From Gallionella sp. (GTDB lineage Bacteria; Pseudomonadota; Gammaproteobacteria; Burkholderiales; Gallionellaceae), in NCBI GenBank assembly GCA_024654105.1, contig JANLID010000376.1:1-38548 (forward strand): DNA of 38,548 bases. The letters are read 5' to 3'. This document shows positions 30,359-38,548 of this stretch, one piece after another. Positions within the stretch are counted from its first letter, which is position 1; every line of letters begins with the position of its first letter. The notes under the pieces are model-generated. The model worked only from the letters and a program-made list of their open reading frames with translations, did not search any database and was not told the origin of the DNA. The position numbers were made by a program, and so were the translations under genes.

Positions 30359-31423
30359 ATGGCACTCGTCTCTTTACGTCAACTACTCGACCATGCGGCG
30401 GAACACAGCTACGGCCTGCCCGCCTTCAACGTGAACAATCTGGAGCAGGTCAAGGCGATCATGGAAGCGGCCGACGAAACCAGCAGCCCGGTCATCATGC
30501 AAGGCTCCGCCGGTGCGCGCAAATATGCCGGCGAGGCATTCCTGCGCCACCTGATCGAAGCCGCGGTGGAAGCCTATCCGCACATTCCGGTGGTGATGCA
30601 TCAGGATCACGGCGCGTCACCGGCGATCTGTATCCAGGCGATCAAGTCCGGCTTCTCCAGCGTGATGATGGACGGCTCGCTGAAAGAAGATGCGAAAACG
30701 CCTTCCTCGTTCGAATACAACGTGGATGTCACACGTCGCGTGGTGGAGATGTCGCACGCGGTGGGCGTATCGGTGGAAGGCGAACTGGGCTGCCTCGGCT
30801 CGCTGGAAAGCGGCATGGGCGAAAAGGAAGATGGCCACGGCGCGGAAGGCGCGCTGAGCCAGGACCAGTTGCTGACCGACCCGAATGAAGCGGCCGAATT
30901 CGTCAAGTTGACCCAGGTGGATGCCTTGGCCATCGCCATCGGCACCTCGCACGGCGCCTACAAATTTACCCGCCCCCCAACCGGCGCGGTGCTGCGCATC
31001 GACCGCATCAAGGAAATCCATGCGCGCATTCCCAATACACATCTGGTGATGCACGGCTCGTCGAGCGTGCCGCAGGAATGGCTGAAGGTGATCAACTCTT
31101 TCGGCGGCACCATGGGCGAAACCTATGGCGTGCCGGTCGAGGAAATCGTCGAGGGCATCAAGAATGGCGTGCGCAAGGTGAACATTGACACCGACCTGCG
31201 CATGGCCTCCACCGGCGCGGTGCGCCGCCATCTGGTGGAAGACACCAGGAACTTCGATCCGCGCAAGTTCCTCGCCGCCGCCACCAAGGCGATGAAGGAA
31301 ATTTGCAAGGCGCGCTATGAGGCCTTCGGTGCGGCAGGCCAGGCGTCCAAAATCAAGCCGGTCTCGCTGGACGCGATGGCCAACCGCTATGCCAAGGGCG
31401 AGCTGAACGCGATCATTAAGTAA
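30359..31423 (+). CDS. fba: class II fructose-bisphosphate aldolase
   Basis: 354 aa; [50 protein letters not shown]. Confidence 0.96.
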   Translation: MALVSLRQLLDHAAEHSYGLPAFNVNNLEQVKAIMEAADETSSPVIMQGSAGARKYAGEAFLRHLIEAAVEAYPHIPVVMHQDHGASPAICIQAIKSGFSSVMMDGSLKEDAKTPSSFEYNVDVTRRVVEMSHAVGVSVEGELGCLGSLESGMGEKEDGHGAEGALSQDQLLTDPNEAAEFVKLTQVDALAIAIGTSHGAYKFTRPPTGAVLRIDRIKEIHARIPNTHLVMHGSSSVPQEWLKVINSFGGTMGETYGVPVEEIVEGIKNGVRKVNIDTDLRMASTGAVRRHLVEDTRNFDPRKFLAAATKAMKEICKARYEAFGAAGQASKIKPVSLDAMANRYAKGELNAIIK

Positions 31424-31469
31424 CTGGAGAATTGATTCCCTCGTACCGGCTGAGCCGCGCGACCATATC

Positions 31470-31901
31470 ATGATCGAATACATCTTCTTTGAAGCGCCGT
31501 TGCGCAATGCTTTCGTTGAATACGCCGAAGGCTTGGGGATCACATGCGCCTTGCATGACGATCCGATGGGCCTCGTCGTTGCGATACCGGAGGACATCGC
31601 CGAAAATCTCGAAGACGCGCTGGAAGAACGTTACGACGAATTGCAGGACGAGCAGGCACAATTGCTGTCAGAAAAGGAAGGCGGACTCAAGCGACTGGCC
31701 GGCTTCCGCTTCGACCTGCCCGATGGGCAATCGCGCATGGTCCCCCTGCAGCCGGACTTGGCAAAGCGTCTGCTGGCCGGATTCAGCCTCGAGGAAATAC
31801 GGGCATTATTTGAAGCGGTCGCGCGCAGCGCGGTGAGCGCCGAAGAGAATTGCCTGCGCAAAGCGCTGGTGGAAGAGCAGACAGTACGCGAGGTAAAGTA
31901 G
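31470..31901 (+). CDS. conserved hypothetical protein
   Basis: 143-aa ORF with protein-like composition, co-directional after fba. Confidence 0.65.
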   Translation: MIEYIFFEAPLRNAFVEYAEGLGITCALHDDPMGLVVAIPEDIAENLEDALEERYDELQDEQAQLLSEKEGGLKRLAGFRFDLPDGQSRMVPLQPDLAKRLLAGFSLEEIRALFEAVARSAVSAEENCLRKALVEEQTVREVK

Positions 31902-32008
31902 CCGCGGCCGCAAGCGCGCGGATTTGATTGCAGATTCCCGGTCGCGCGAATCGGTATAAACTGTCCACAGCATTCCCAGGTAGTTCAATCCACTCGCAGG
32001 AGGCTCTC

Positions 32009-32605
32009 ATGTCACGCACTTCATTAGACCAGGCTGCACTCGACCAGCTCTTTTTCGACGCACATACCCACAACGCCTGGCAAAAGAGGCCGGTGCCGGA
32101 CGAACTGCTGCGCCGTCTTTACGACACCTTCCGCATGGGGCCGACCTCGGCCAATAGTTGTCCGGCGCGCATCGTGTTCGTCAAATCCAGGGAAGCGAAA
32201 GAGATGCTTGATCCGGCTTTGCAGGAAGGCAATCGCGCCAAAAGCATGGCCGCTCCGGTCACCGCCATCATTGGCTACGATCTGCATTTCTATGAAAGGA
32301 TGGGCAAGCTATACCCCAATGCGCCGGATGCGCGCAGCTGGTTCGACAAGGACGAGCAAACCGCCTTCACCAACGCCTTTCGCAACGGCACGCTGCAAGG
32401 CGCCTACCTCATCATCGCGGCACGCGCGCTCGGTCTCGATTGCGGTCCGATGTCCGGCTTCGACAATGCTCTGGTAGATCAACTGTTCTTCGCGGGAACC
32501 TCAGTGAAATCCAACTTCCTGTGCAACCTCGGCTATGGCGACCCGAAGGGTGTCTATCCGCGCAACCCGAGACTGGAGTTTGATGAAGCGTGCAGGATTG
32601 CCTGA
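32009..32605 (+). CDS. nitroreductase family protein, RutE/HadB-like malonic semialdehyde reductase
   Basis: [66 protein letters not shown]; start 32009 preferred. Confidence 0.85.
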   Translation: MSRTSLDQAALDQLFFDAHTHNAWQKRPVPDELLRRLYDTFRMGPTSANSCPARIVFVKSREAKEMLDPALQEGNRAKSMAAPVTAIIGYDLHFYERMGKLYPNAPDARSWFDKDEQTAFTNAFRNGTLQGAYLIIAARALGLDCGPMSGFDNALVDQLFFAGTSVKSNFLCNLGYGDPKGVYPRNPRLEFDEACRIA

Positions 32606-32737
32606 ATAGGCTTGAAACCGCCACAATTATTGCCCAGCTAAGTTGTTGCTGCGATTCCCTGTGCGGATTCGAACAGTCTGGAAACGCCATGAAAATCTGC
32701 TACCCTGTTCCGCGGATAATCATGCCGGGAAAACGCA

Positions 32738-33559
32738 ATGGCAATTTATGCGATAGGTGATATACAGGGATGCTACGCCGAGCTTCAGCAGTTGCTGGAA
32801 CAGGTACGCTTCGATCCGGCGCAGGACAAACTGTGGCTGGTCGGCGACTTGGTAAACCGCGGGCCGGGTTCATTGGAGGTATTGCGGCTGGTCAAATCGT
32901 TGGGCGGCAGCGCGGTCACCGTGCTCGGCAACCATGACTTGCACCTGCTCGCCGTCGCGGAAGGCGTGGCGGAACTGCATCGCACCGATACGCTGGATGA
33001 GATTCTCCACGCGCCGGATCGCGACGAATTGTTGCACTGGCTGCGCAACCAGTGCCTGCTGCACGCGCAGGACGGCTATGTGCTGGTTCACGCCGGGCTG
33101 CTGCCGCAATGGAGCGTGGCGCAGGCCGAAAACCTGGCGCGCGAAGCCGAAGCCGCGCTGCGCGGCGGCGATTACGCCACTTTCCTTTCGCGCATGTATG
33201 GCAATTCCCCGCACAACTGGGACGACGGCTTTTCCGGCTACAAACGCCTGCGCGTCATCATCAACGCCTTTACGCGCATGCGCATCTGCACCAAAGAAGG
33301 CGAGATGGAATTCAAGTTCAAGGGAGAAGTAAAGAACATCCCGCTCGGTTATCTGCCGTGGTTCGACGTGCCCAAGCGCGCCAGTGCCGATTCAACAATA
33401 ATCTTCGGCCACTGGTCCGCACTCGGCCTGCTGCTCAGGAAAGACGCCATCGCACTCGACACCGGCTGTCTGTGGGGCGGCCCGATGAGCGCCGTCCGGC
33501 TGGATGACCGCCAGTTGTTCCAGGCGGCCTGCAACAACCCGGTGGCGAAGCATTGGTGA
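32738..33559 (+). CDS. apaH: bis(5'-nucleosyl)-tetraphosphatase, symmetrical
   Basis: [53 protein letters not shown]. Confidence 0.96.
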   Translation: MAIYAIGDIQGCYAELQQLLEQVRFDPAQDKLWLVGDLVNRGPGSLEVLRLVKSLGGSAVTVLGNHDLHLLAVAEGVAELHRTDTLDEILHAPDRDELLHWLRNQCLLHAQDGYVLVHAGLLPQWSVAQAENLAREAEAALRGGDYATFLSRMYGNSPHNWDDGFSGYKRLRVIINAFTRMRICTKEGEMEFKFKGEVKNIPLGYLPWFDVPKRASADSTIIFGHWSALGLLLRKDAIALDTGCLWGGPMSAVRLDDRQLFQAACNNPVAKHW

Positions 33560-33562
33560 TGG
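33536..33562. repeat. 27-bp direct repeat, copy 1 (3' end of apaH)
   Basis: AACCCGGTGGCGAAGCATTGGTGATGG, identical to 34297-34323. Confidence 0.9.
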
Positions 33563-33592
33563 GGTACATCAAAATTGACCGTTGGCTTCAAG

Positions 33593-33616
33593 ATGTATAG
33601 ACTTGCGTTTATACAT
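33593..33616. promoter_or_regulatory. putative mazEF operator: ATGTATA-N10-TATACAT
   Basis: Perfect 7-bp arms overlapping a possible promoter (TTGACC at about 33575; TAGACT/TATAGA downstream), 20 bp before the antitoxin ATG. Confidence 0.5.
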
Positions 33617-33635
33617 TTTTGCAAGGAGCGAAGTC

Positions 33636-33890
33636 ATGGCCGAAGCTGTTCTGGATATCAAGCAGTGGGGCAACAATCTGGGTGTCCGCCTGCCGGCTGC
33701 GGTAGCGCGGGAAGCACACCTGCATGTTGATCAGCGCGTGCGCGTATCGGTCGAAGGCGATCAGGTCATCATCAAGCCCGTCAATGATACCCGGCTTACC
33801 CTGGAGCAGCGCCTGGCCGCCTATGATCCGCAGCGCCACGGCGTTGAGCAGATGACCACGATACAAATGCCGGGAGCCGAGCGTTGGTAG
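33636..33890 (+). CDS. mazE: MazE-like antitoxin (AbrB/SpoVT fold)
   Basis: MAEAVLDIKQWGNNLGVRLPAAVAREAHLHVDQRVRVSVEGDQVIIKP; SD AAGGAG. Confidence 0.9.
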   Translation: MAEAVLDIKQWGNNLGVRLPAAVAREAHLHVDQRVRVSVEGDQVIIKPVNDTRLTLEQRLAAYDPQRHGVEQMTTIQMPGAERW

Positions 33891-34294
33891 CTGCCAACAA
33901 AGCAGCTCCGGATAAACAAAAGCCAAAACGCAAGTCTTGGGTGCCTGATCGGCAGGATATCATCTGGATTGATTGCAATCCGCAGGTCGGGCGTGAAATG
34001 CGCGATACCCACCCGTTTCTGGTGCTCTCGCCGCGCATCTTCAACGAGAAAACCTCGTTGGTTATCGGTCTACCCATGACTACAGCGGAATACAACTCGG
34101 ATAATCCATTTGCGGTTGTGGCTGGGAAAGCAAAAGGACGAAAGACCGGGCAAACCAGCTATGTGCTTTGCCACCAGCCCCAGTCGTTTGACTGGCGCTT
34201 GCGCAAGGCCAAGGCACACCCGCTCGGCGCATTGCCCAACGCCTTGTTTGCGCAGGTTTGCGAACGGCTCAACCAGATCATTCAGGTGGGCTGA
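33884..34294 (+). CDS. mazF: MazF-like mRNA interferase toxin
   Basis: WVPDRQDIIWIDCNPQVGREMRDTHPFLVLSPRIFNEKTSLVIGLPMTT; TTG start overlapping the mazE end. Confidence 0.9.
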   Translation: MVAANKAAPDKQKPKRKSWVPDRQDIIWIDCNPQVGREMRDTHPFLVLSPRIFNEKTSLVIGLPMTTAEYNSDNPFAVVAGKAKGRKTGQTSYVLCHQPQSFDWRLRKAKAHPLGALPNALFAQVCERLNQIIQVG

Positions 34295-34296
34295 AG

Positions 34297-34323
34297 AACC
34301 CGGTGGCGAAGCATTGGTGATGG
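34297..34323. repeat. 27-bp direct repeat, copy 2 (after mazF)
   Basis: Identical to 33536-33562; flanking bases differ. Confidence 0.9.
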
Positions 34324-34377
34324 CTTAGTTTGCACAGCAGGAAGAGAAGCAGCGCCGTTCTTCAAGGAGATGTCGCC

Positions 34378-34560
34378 ATGTTTGCATTTGAACAGGATTG
34401 CAAAATTAAACCGCCAATTCTTAATCGCCATGGCAAGTTAATTAAGACCATCGAGCTTGATTACACAAAAAATGTAATGGCTGACATGAAGTGGACAAAT
34501 GAATGGCTTAGAGATGCAGATGAGCCGAATCGTGAATTCATTTTTTTGGTTGATAAATAA
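34378..34560 (+). CDS. small hypothetical protein
   Basis: 60 aa from ATG with upstream AAGGAG: MFAFEQDCKIKPPILNRHGKLIKTIELDYTKNVMADMKWTNEWLRDADEPNREFIFLVDK. Confidence 0.5.
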   Translation: MFAFEQDCKIKPPILNRHGKLIKTIELDYTKNVMADMKWTNEWLRDADEPNREFIFLVDK

Positions 34561-34686
34561 GCGTAACTCATTTTTCCACCTATCTTGCCCCCCGGTTTTC
34601 TGAAAAACCACTGCATTATCGGCTTGCCCGATCAGCATGGTAAAATCCGCACCTTTCCCGCTTTCATTATTTCAGGAATTAACGCC

Positions 34687-35934
34687 ATGTTCTCCAGAAA
34701 AAACACCATTGCCACTGTCGATCCGGAACTGTGGGCCGCGATCCAGGACGAAAACCGCCGCCAGGAAGATCATATCGAGCTGATCGCCTCGGAAAACTAC
34801 ACCAGCCCGGCGGTGATGGAGGCGCAGGGCAGCCAGTTGACCAATAAGTACGCCGAGGGTTATCCGGGCAAGCGTTATTACGGCGGCTGCGAGTATGTGG
34901 ACATCGCCGAGCAGTTGGCCATCGACCGCGTGAAGGCGCTGTTCGGCGCGGAATACGCCAACGTGCAGCCGAATTCCGGTTCGCAGGCGAACCAGGGGGT
35001 GTACATGTCGGTGCTCAAGCCCGGCGATACGATTTTGGGAATGAGCTTGGCGCATGGCGGGCATCTGACGCACGGCGCGTCGGTCAATGCCAGCGGCAAG
35101 CTGTATAACGCCATCCAGTACGGCCTGGATAAGAACGAGGAAATCGATTACGACCAGGTGCAGGCATTGGCCACGGCGCACAAGCCGAAGATGATCGTGG
35201 CGGGCGCATCGGCCTACGCTTTGGTGATCGACTGGAAGCGCTTCCGCGCGATCGCCGACAGCGTCGGCGCGTACCTGTTCGTGGACATGGCGCATTACGC
35301 CGGACTGATCGCTGCGGGCGTGTACCCCAGTCCGGTCGGCATCGCGGATTTCGTCACCACCACCACCCACAAGACCCTGCGCGGCCCGCGCGGCGGCGTG
35401 ATCCTCGCCAAGGCGGAATATGAGAAGGTGCTGAACTCGGCGATCTTCCCCGGCATCCAGGGCGGCCCGCTGATGCACGTGATCGCCGCCAAAGCGGTGG
35501 CGTTCAAGGAAGCGGCCAGCAAGGAATTCAAGGTTTACCAGAAACAGGTGGTGGACAATGCGCGGGTGATGGCGATGGTGTTGCATGAGCGCGGCCTGCG
35601 CATCGTGTCGGGGCGCACCGACAGCCATTTGTTCCTGGTGGACTTGCAGGCCAAAAACATTACCGGCAAGGATGCTGAAACTGCGCTGGGGCGTGCGCAC
35701 ATTACGGTGAACAAGAATGCAATCCCCAATGACCCGCAAAAACCGTTCGTGACCAGCGGCATCCGCATCGGCAGCCCGGCAATGACCACGCGCGGCTTCA
35801 AGGAACTGGAGGCGGAACAACTCGCGCACCTGATTGCCGACGTGCTGGATGCGCCGGATGACAACGCGGTAATCGCGCGCGTGGCGGGCGAGGTGAAGCG
35901 GTTGTGCGTGAAGTTCCCGGTGTATGGCAATTAA
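34687..35934 (+). CDS. glyA: serine hydroxymethyltransferase
   Basis: [83 protein letters not shown]; start 34687 preferred. Confidence 0.97.
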   Translation: MFSRKNTIATVDPELWAAIQDENRRQEDHIELIASENYTSPAVMEAQGSQLTNKYAEGYPGKRYYGGCEYVDIAEQLAIDRVKALFGAEYANVQPNSGSQANQGVYMSVLKPGDTILGMSLAHGGHLTHGASVNASGKLYNAIQYGLDKNEEIDYDQVQALATAHKPKMIVAGASAYALVIDWKRFRAIADSVGAYLFVDMAHYAGLIAAGVYPSPVGIADFVTTTTHKTLRGPRGGVILAKAEYEKVLNSAIFPGIQGGPLMHVIAAKAVAFKEAASKEFKVYQKQVVDNARVMAMVLHERGLRIVSGRTDSHLFLVDLQAKNITGKDAETALGRAHITVNKNAIPNDPQKPFVTSGIRIGSPAMTTRGFKELEAEQLAHLIADVLDAPDDNAVIARVAGEVKRLCVKFPVYGN

Positions 35935-35935
35935 A

Positions 35936-36019
35936 ACTGGGGAGTGGAAAGTGGGGAGTAGGAAATTCACCCCTTCTCGGCCCCACTCCCCACTCCCTAC
36001 TCCCTACTTTCCATTTCCC
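35936..36019. repeat. purine/pyrimidine-biased inverted-repeat element (ACTGGGGAGTGGAAAGTGGGGAGTAGG... / ...CCACTCCCCACTCCCTACTCCCTACTTTCC)
   Basis: Second copy of the 27524-27620 family. Confidence 0.65.
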
Positions 36020-36020
36020 T

Positions 36021-36506
36021 ATGAAATGTCCCTTCTGTAAAGGCGAAGACACCCAGGTGGTGGATACCCGCGAAAGCGAGGAAGGCGATAGCATTCGCCG
36101 CCGCCGCCGCTGCCTGTCGTGCGACAGGCGCTTCACCACTTATGAAATAGTGGAGTTGCGTATGCCGCAGGTGGTCAAGCAGAACGGCATGCGCAGCGAG
36201 TTCGACGATGAAAAGCTGCGCACCAGTTTCAGCCGCGCGCTGCACAAGCGCCCGGTGCCGACCGAACTGGTGGATGCGGCAATCGATCAGGTGACGCAAA
36301 AAGTTTTCGCCTTGGGCGAGCGCGAAGTCGCCTCGCGCCAGATCGGCGAAATGGTGATGAAGGAATTGCTGAAACTCGACAAGGTTGCCTATATCCGCTT
36401 TGCTTCGGTGTACAAAAGCTTTCAGGATGTTGGTGATTTCACCGAAGCGGTTGAGGCGGTGCGCAAATCGCCGGTGCGCAGAACTTCCGGCCGCGTCAAG
36501 AAATAA
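36021..36506 (+). CDS. nrdR: transcriptional repressor NrdR
   Basis: [42 protein letters not shown]. Confidence 0.97.
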   Translation: MKCPFCKGEDTQVVDTRESEEGDSIRRRRRCLSCDRRFTTYEIVELRMPQVVKQNGMRSEFDDEKLRTSFSRALHKRPVPTELVDAAIDQVTQKVFALGEREVASRQIGEMVMKELLKLDKVAYIRFASVYKSFQDVGDFTEAVEAVRKSPVRRTSGRVKK

Positions 36507-36507
36507 T

Positions 36508-37602
36508 ATGAACACCGCGCAAGACAGTCGCTGGATGGCGCGGGCTCTCAGGCTGGCTGAGCGCGGCCTGTATACCACCAGCCCCAATCCGCGCGTCGGC
36601 TGTGTGCTGGTGCGGGGCGATGAGGTCGCCGGCGAGGGTTGGCATCAGCGCGCTGGTGAGCCGCATGCCGAAGTGCATGCACTGCGCGCGGCGGGCGAAG
36701 TGGCACGCGGTGCGACGGCGTATGTTACGCTGGAACCGTGCAGCCATCATGGCCGCACGCCGCCTTGCGCTGAGGCTTTGATCGAGGCGGGTGTGGCGCG
36801 CGTGGTAGTGGCGGTGCAAGACCCGAACCCCGAGGTGGCTGGTGCAGGCATCGCGCGGTTGCGCGCGGCAGGAATTACGGTGGATTGCGGTTTGATGGAG
36901 GCTGCGGCGCATGACCTGAACATCGGTTTCTTTGCGCGCATGACGCGCGGCACACCGTGGCTGCGCAGCAAGATTGCCATGAGCCTGGATGGGCGCACCG
37001 CGTTGAGCAATGGACGCAGCCAATGGATTACCGGCGAGGCGGCAAGGCAGGATGTGCAGCGCTGGCGGGCGCGCTCCTGCGCGGTGCTGACGGGTATCGA
37101 TACGGTGCTGGCAGACGATGCGCGGTTGAACGTGCGCAGTGCGGATATGGAACGCCAGCCGTTGCGCGTGGTGCTGGATAGCCAGTTGCGCGTGCCGCTC
37201 GATGCACGTGTACTGTACGGCGGCGGAAGCGCATTGATTTATACCGCGTCGAAAAATGGCGCGAAGAGCGCCGTGCTGCGCGACCTCGGCGTGGAGGTCG
37301 TCGTGCTGCCGGATGCGGCGGGAAGGGTGGATTTGGCGGCGATGGCGCACGATCTGGCGCGGCGCGGCTGTAATGAGTTGCTGGTGGAGGCCGGCAGCAC
37401 CCTGAACGGAGGGCTGTTGCAGGCAGGGCTGGTGGATGAGTTGGTGCTGTATGTCGCGCCGCAGTTGCTGGGTAATGCGGCACGCGGTGTGGCGCAACTG
37501 GGGGAGCTGACCGAACTGGAGCAGCGTGTTAATTTCGAGTGGCAAGATGTGCGGCAGGTCGGCAAAGATCTGCGCATTTTGGCAAAGATGAAAAAGGGGT
37601 AA
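36508..37602 (+). CDS. ribD: bifunctional riboflavin deaminase/reductase RibD
   Basis: MNTAQDSRWMARALRLAERGLYTTSPNPRVGCVLV; PHAEVHALRAAG, TLEPCSHHGRTPPCAEAL. Confidence 0.96.
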   Translation: MNTAQDSRWMARALRLAERGLYTTSPNPRVGCVLVRGDEVAGEGWHQRAGEPHAEVHALRAAGEVARGATAYVTLEPCSHHGRTPPCAEALIEAGVARVVVAVQDPNPEVAGAGIARLRAAGITVDCGLMEAAAHDLNIGFFARMTRGTPWLRSKIAMSLDGRTALSNGRSQWITGEAARQDVQRWRARSCAVLTGIDTVLADDARLNVRSADMERQPLRVVLDSQLRVPLDARVLYGGGSALIYTASKNGAKSAVLRDLGVEVVVLPDAAGRVDLAAMAHDLARRGCNELLVEAGSTLNGGLLQAGLVDELVLYVAPQLLGNAARGVAQLGELTELEQRVNFEWQDVRQVGKDLRILAKMKKG

Positions 37603-37609
37603 GTTAAGT

Positions 37610-38209
37610 ATGTTCAGTGGAATTATTGCCGATGTCGGCCTGATCAATCGTGCGGAAGATCGCGACGGCGGTCTGCGCTTGAGTGTGGCGGCCGAATCGC
37701 TCGGTATGGATGATGTGCAGATCGGCGACAGCATCGCGGTAAACGGCGTGTGTCTCACTGTGGTGGCGCTGGCAGGCAACGAATTTACCGTCGATGTGTC
37801 GCGCGAGACGCTGAAGTGCACCGTCGGGCTGGAGCGGCAGGGTGGTCATGTCAATCTGGAAAAGGCGCTACGCTTGTCGGACCGGCTGGGCGGACATCTG
37901 GTCAGTGGCCATGTGGACGGCGTTGGCGAAGTGGTGGCACTCACCGACATCGGCGAAAGCTGGCAGTTGGCGGTACGCGCGCCGCAGAAGCTGGCGAAAT
38001 ACATCGCGGTGAAGGGCTCCATCACTATCAACGGCGTGAGCCTGACGGTAAACCATGTCGCGGGCCCGGAGTTCGAGGTAAACCTGATCCCGCATACGCT
38101 GGAGGTGACCACGCTGAATGAATTGAAAGCGGGCGCAAAGGTGAATCTGGAGATTGACCTGATTGCGCGCTATGTCGAGCGCATGATGCGGGCGGAGAAA
38201 GAACAGTAA
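37610..38209 (+). CDS. ribE: riboflavin synthase, alpha subunit
   Basis: [65 protein letters not shown]. Confidence 0.95.
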   Translation: MFSGIIADVGLINRAEDRDGGLRLSVAAESLGMDDVQIGDSIAVNGVCLTVVALAGNEFTVDVSRETLKCTVGLERQGGHVNLEKALRLSDRLGGHLVSGHVDGVGEVVALTDIGESWQLAVRAPQKLAKYIAVKGSITINGVSLTVNHVAGPEFEVNLIPHTLEVTTLNELKAGAKVNLEIDLIARYVERMMRAEKEQ

Positions 38210-38548
38210 TGCCCAACATAACACCGATACAGGAAATCATCGCGGAGATACGCGCCGGGCGCATGGTCGTGCTGGTAGACGAAGAAGACCGCGAGAACGA
38301 AGGCGATTTGCTGTTCGCCGCCGAATTCACCACGCCAGAGAAAATCAACTTCATGGCCAAGCATGGCCGCGGCTTGATCTGCCTGACGCTGACAGAGGCG
38401 CATTGCAAGCAGCTTGATTTGCCGCTGATGGTGCGCGATAACGGCTTGCAATTGGCGACCAATTTCACTTTGTCGATTGAGGCAGCGAGTGGTGTGACTA
38501 CCGGGATTTCGGCGGCAGACCGTGCGCGCACCATTCAGGCGGCGGCGG
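38209..38548 (+). CDS. ribB: 3,4-dihydroxy-2-butanone-4-phosphate synthase (RibB or RibBA), partial at right edge
   Basis: [62 protein letters not shown]...[22 protein letters not shown] overlap with ribE. Confidence 0.92.
   Translation, partial: MPNITPIQEIIAEIRAGRMVVLVDEEDRENEGDLLFAAEFTTPEKINFMAKHGRGLICLTLTEAHCKQLDLPLMVRDNGLQLATNFTLSIEAASGVTTGISAADRARTIQAAA

Noticed and set aside
34672-35970. 432-aa minus-strand ORF opposite glyA
   Set aside because: Antisense shadow of serine hydroxymethyltransferase, no domain signature
36508-38548. Possible FMN riboswitch for ribD-ribE-ribB
   Set aside because: Only 1 nt separates nrdR and ribD and no RFN-like sequence is visible upstream; tightly packed operon instead

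Overview
The window is about 38.5 kb of a proteobacterial chromosome, most likely a betaproteobacterium of the Nitrosomonadales/Gallionellaceae type (inferred from gene content and order). Most of it is housekeeping: aroC, corA, thpR, topA, smg, dprA, def, fmt, rsmB, an NtrY/NtrX-like two-component pair, the central carbon cluster tkt-gap-pgk-pyk-fba, apaH, glyA, nrdR, ribD, ribE and a partial ribB/ribBA. Accessory material sits between these genes. (1) A 956-aa protein combines a peptidoglycan-binding domain, a GH19-like muramidase/chitinase, a papain-like C1 peptidase and a GHSAG alpha/beta-hydrolase, and lies beside a lipoprotein gene. (2) A djlA-like gene remnant carries an in-frame TAG and ends at a hicBA toxin-antitoxin (TA) module. 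(3) A roughly 3.1 kb island separates def from fmt and holds hicAB, a zinc-ribbon protein, an AbiU2/HEPN-like protein, an orphan ClpB-like C-terminus and an FHA protein. (4) A mazEF cassette is bracketed by an exact 27-bp duplication of the 3' end of apaH. (5) Several dispersed palindromic elements lie between genes. No rRNA, tRNA or CRISPR array was recognised.
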